From: Paracoccaceae bacterium
GTDB taxonomy: Bacteria > Pseudomonadota > Alphaproteobacteria > Rhodobacterales > Rhodobacteraceae
Reading direction: 5' to 3'
Assembly: GCA_020622085.1 (NCBI GenBank)
Contig: JAHRYM010000002.1
Location: 271,281 to 335,280, forward strand
Length of the DNA: 64,000 nucleotides
Shown here: piece after piece, positions 62,164 to 64,000 of the stretch
How positions within the stretch are numbered: position 1 is the stretch's first letter
Layout of the letters: every line of letters begins with the position of its first letter
The notes under the pieces: model-generated
Database searches by the model: none
Told to the model about the DNA's origin: nothing
What the model saw: only the letters and a program-made list of their open reading frames with translations
Program-made: the position numbers and the translations under genes

Positions 62164-63330
62164 TCAACGTCTCCGCTTCAGGAAGATGTCGGCCATCTCG
62201 CCCTGAGGACGGCTACGGGTCAGCGCCAGAAGCATCCCGAGCGCGATCCCCGAGGCAATGACCGAGGAACCGCCATAGCTCACGAAGGGCAGCGTCATGC
62301 CCTTGGCGGGCAGAAGTCGCACCGCGACGCCCATGTTGATCATCGCCTGCACGCCGAAGGCGCAGGCAAGGCCGGTGCCGGCAAGGCGCGTGAAGGGATC
62401 GCGTTCCTTCATCAACCGGAACAGCGACCGGACCGTGATGGCGCAGTAAAGCGCGATGATGCCAAGGACCAGCACCAGACCGTATTCCTCGGCCGCGACG
62501 GCGATGATGAAATCGGTATGCGCGTCAGGAAGCTGCCACTTGACCGTGCCCTCGCCCACGCCCACGCCGAAGAAGCCGCCTTCCTGGATGGCGTTGGTCG
62601 CGTAACCGATCTGGGTGCGCGGGTCGATGTCGGCGGACAGGAAACCGTCGATCCGGCGCGCGAAGTGTTCAGAAGCGTTGTAGGCGGCCACCCCGCCCGC
62701 CACCGCCAGCGAGGCAATCACCGTCAGCAGCATGAAGGGTGCGCCGGCGACGAAATAGATCACGCCCCAGGCGAAAAGGATCAGGCAGGCCTGGCCGAAG
62801 TCGGGTTGAAGCGCCAGCATGACCACGATTACCAGCGTCAGCAGGAACGAATAAAGCCGGCCCGGGGGTCCGCCCACATCCTGCGCTGCCGCCATCAGCC
62901 AGCCGGTCAGCACGACGAAGCCGGGCTTGAGAAATTCGGACGGCTGGATGCTGGCAAAGCCGAAGCTGATCCAGCGCACCGCGCCCTTGCCGAAATCGGT
63001 GCCGATGAAGGGCAGGAGCACAAGCGCAATGAAGGCCGCCAGAAAGCCGATCACGCCAAGGCGCCGCACCTGATCGGGCGACACCATCGACAAAAGCAAC
63101 ATCACGGCCAGCGCGACCCCGCCGAAGAACACCTGTCGCGTGACATAGTAGAAGGGCGGAAGGCCGTTCTTTTCGGCCAGCGGAACAGAAGCTGCAAGCG
63201 CCAGCAGAAGCCCGATGCCGAAGAGGAGAAGGACACCGAACAGCGTCCACTTGTCGATCGTGCGCCACCAGCGCGGAATGACAGGTTCACCCGCACCGAC
63301 GCGCACGGTGCCAAACACCATCTCAGTCAT
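62164..63330 (-). CDS. ftsW: FtsW, SEDS peptidoglycan glycosyltransferase
   Basis: 388-residue membrane protein that polymerises lipid II at the septum with its cognate PBP (FtsI, not in the window). About ten helices. SEDS signatures are [67 protein letters not shown] and the C-terminal [26 protein letters not shown] (core [10 protein letters not shown]). It is the first gene of the dcw block here; a 131-base gap with no strong promoter signal separates it from the cupin gene. Confidence 0.96.
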   Translation of the reverse strand: MTEMVFGTVRVGAGEPVIPRWWRTIDKWTLFGVLLLFGIGLLLALAASVPLAEKNGLPPFYYVTRQVFFGGVALAVMLLLSMVSPDQVRRLGVIGFLAAFIALVLLPFIGTDFGKGAVRWISFGFASIQPSEFLKPGFVVLTGWLMAAAQDVGGPPGRLYSFLLTLVIVVMLALQPDFGQACLILFAWGVIYFVAGAPFMLLTVIASLAVAGGVAAYNASEHFARRIDGFLSADIDPRTQIGYATNAIQEGGFFGVGVGEGTVKWQLPDAHTDFIIAVAAEEYGLVLVLGIIALYCAITVRSLFRLMKERDPFTRLAGTGLACAFGVQAMINMGVAVRLLPAKGMTLPFVSYGGSSVIASGIALGMLLALTRSRPQGEMADIFLKRRR

Positions 63331-63461
63331 GGAAATCTGCCTTCACTGCCTCTGGTCCGCCCGTTTGCCGGGTCTGACAGGCAGTCTAGCGCGGAACTGG
63401 CCATCGCGCCAGCACGAGATCGGGCCCCGGCGCATTCCAGCCATGGCGGCGCTTCCGGGGG

Positions 63462-64000
63462 CTATAGCGGCAGGAACCAGAGCGCGAGGAAGGGCGTATC
63501 CCCCGATCGCATCGCGTGTCGGATGCCGGGCGGGTTGTAGATCAGGCTGGTCTCGCCCGGATCGGTCCAATCCATCCGTGCATTCCACCATTCGCCGGGC
63601 GCCAGCCGAAGATAGACCTCTTCGGGGGGATGACTGTGTTCGGCATAGCTGACGTGCGGGGCCATCAGCGTCACGCCGATCCAGAGGTCGTCCCGCTCCT
63701 CGATCGCACCGGGACCAAGGATCATCGCATTGGCATGACCGTTCCAGAAGGTGGCATCTTCGGCACTGGCCGAGGATCGCCGCGTCCAGCCAAGCGAAGG
63801 GGCGATTTCGCGCAACGCTTCGGCCACCGCCACGCGGGCGCTGCCGCCCGTCGCGTCCAGCGCGGCGGGAAGGTGGGCCACCACCGGCAGCGTCTTCGGG
63901 GCGGCCATGTCGATGTGCCCGGTGCGCGCCCGGACCCGCCCGAACACCCGATCCACCGCCGCCCTCTCCGGGGATCCGGGGGGTGCGGATGCTTCAAGCG
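63462..64000 (-). CDS. DMSP-lyase-family cupin protein (5' truncated by window)
   Basis: The frame is open across the right edge, so the N terminus is missing; at least 178 residues are present. The cupin core is WIGVTLMAPHVSYAEHSHPPEEVYLRLAPGEWW, containing HSH, PPEEVY and the tyrosine of SYAEH, followed by YNPPGIRHAMRS with a final His: the metal-ligand set (two His, Glu/Tyr, His) and spacing of DddL/DddQ-type dimethylsulfoniopropionate lyases. Characterised members release dimethyl sulfide from DMSP. Many relatives in non-marine Rhodobacteraceae have unknown substrates, so only the family is claimed. It has no same-strand partner in view. Confidence 0.8.
   Translation of the reverse strand, partial: LEASAPPGSPERAAVDRVFGRVRARTGHIDMAAPKTLPVVAHLPAALDATGGSARVAVAEALREIAPSLGWTRRSSASAEDATFWNGHANAMILGPGAIEERDDLWIGVTLMAPHVSYAEHSHPPEEVYLRLAPGEWWNARMDWTDPGETSLIYNPPGIRHAMRSGDTPFLALWFLPL

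Overview
This 64 kb window is a continuous piece of alphaproteobacterial chromosome, most likely from the family Rhodobacteraceae (Rhodobacter, Paracoccus, Gemmobacter or Tabrizicola type). Three things point there: G+C of roughly 65% with strong third-position GC bias; lineage-marker genes (gcrA, a DUF2484 protein beside murC, a VPLPA-CTERM protein, a DMSP-lyase-family cupin); and conserved gene orders (alr-mlaE-mlaF, radA-cvpA-purF, surE-pcm-nlpD, J-domain gene near cobS/cobT, and a dcw cell-wall/division cluster). There is no rRNA, tRNA, CRISPR array, intact insertion sequence or prophage that I can support. Most of the window is housekeeping sequence. The unusual features are small.

Layout. 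0-5 kb: 3' end of hrpB, a methyltransferase, a DUF1993 gene, a WYL regulator overlapping argF, and argD. 5-11.5 kb: the cell-cycle regulator gcrA, a tesA-type esterase divergent from a YbbA/YbbP-like ABC system, and an MFS transporter. 11.5-17.5 kb: three heme genes (hemC and hemE divergent, hemF further on) interspersed with an aminotransferase and EamA and LysE exporters. 17.5-26.3 kb: two tandem paralogous lipoproteins, alr-mlaE-mlaF, radA, cvpA, purF, a DUF1284 Fe-S-type protein and bioY. 26.4-32.1 kb: an SDR protein, surE-pcm-nlpD, and glcB on the other strand. 32.3-39.9 kb: pepN, an SLT-domain lipoprotein, gatB, a VPLPA-CTERM surface protein, DUF4177, bolA and a J-domain protein. 40-48.2 kb: a DUF808 membrane protein, cobS, a low-GC orphan gene, cobT, then an aminopeptidase P, FAD-oxidase and NTF2-like operon. 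48.2-63.3 kb, all on the minus strand: recN, bamD, lpxC, ftsZ, ftsA, ftsQ, ddl, murB, an amino-acid permease, DUF2484, murC, murG and ftsW. The right edge holds a truncated DMSP-lyase-like cupin.

How the genes work together. The minus-strand block from ftsW down to lpxC and bamD makes peptidoglycan precursors (murG, murC, murB, ddl), assembles the division ring (ftsW, ftsQ, ftsA, ftsZ) and builds the outer membrane (lpxC, bamD). Alr supplies the D-alanine that Ddl joins. The NlpD-like protein and the SLT lipoprotein act on finished murein, and MlaE/MlaF on outer-membrane lipids. CobS and CobT are two of the three aerobic cobaltochelatase subunits; cobN is not in the window.

Most worth a second look are: the ~48% GC orphan ORF spliced with coupled start and stop codons between cobS and cobT (42110-42649); five helically phased CGCCACA/TGTGGCG repeats upstream of the VPLPA-CTERM gene (38312-38420); an AT-rich stretch with a broken reading frame before gatB; an intergenic motif seen three times at gene ends; an amino-acid permease interrupting the dcw cluster; and a palindrome over the glcB promoter.
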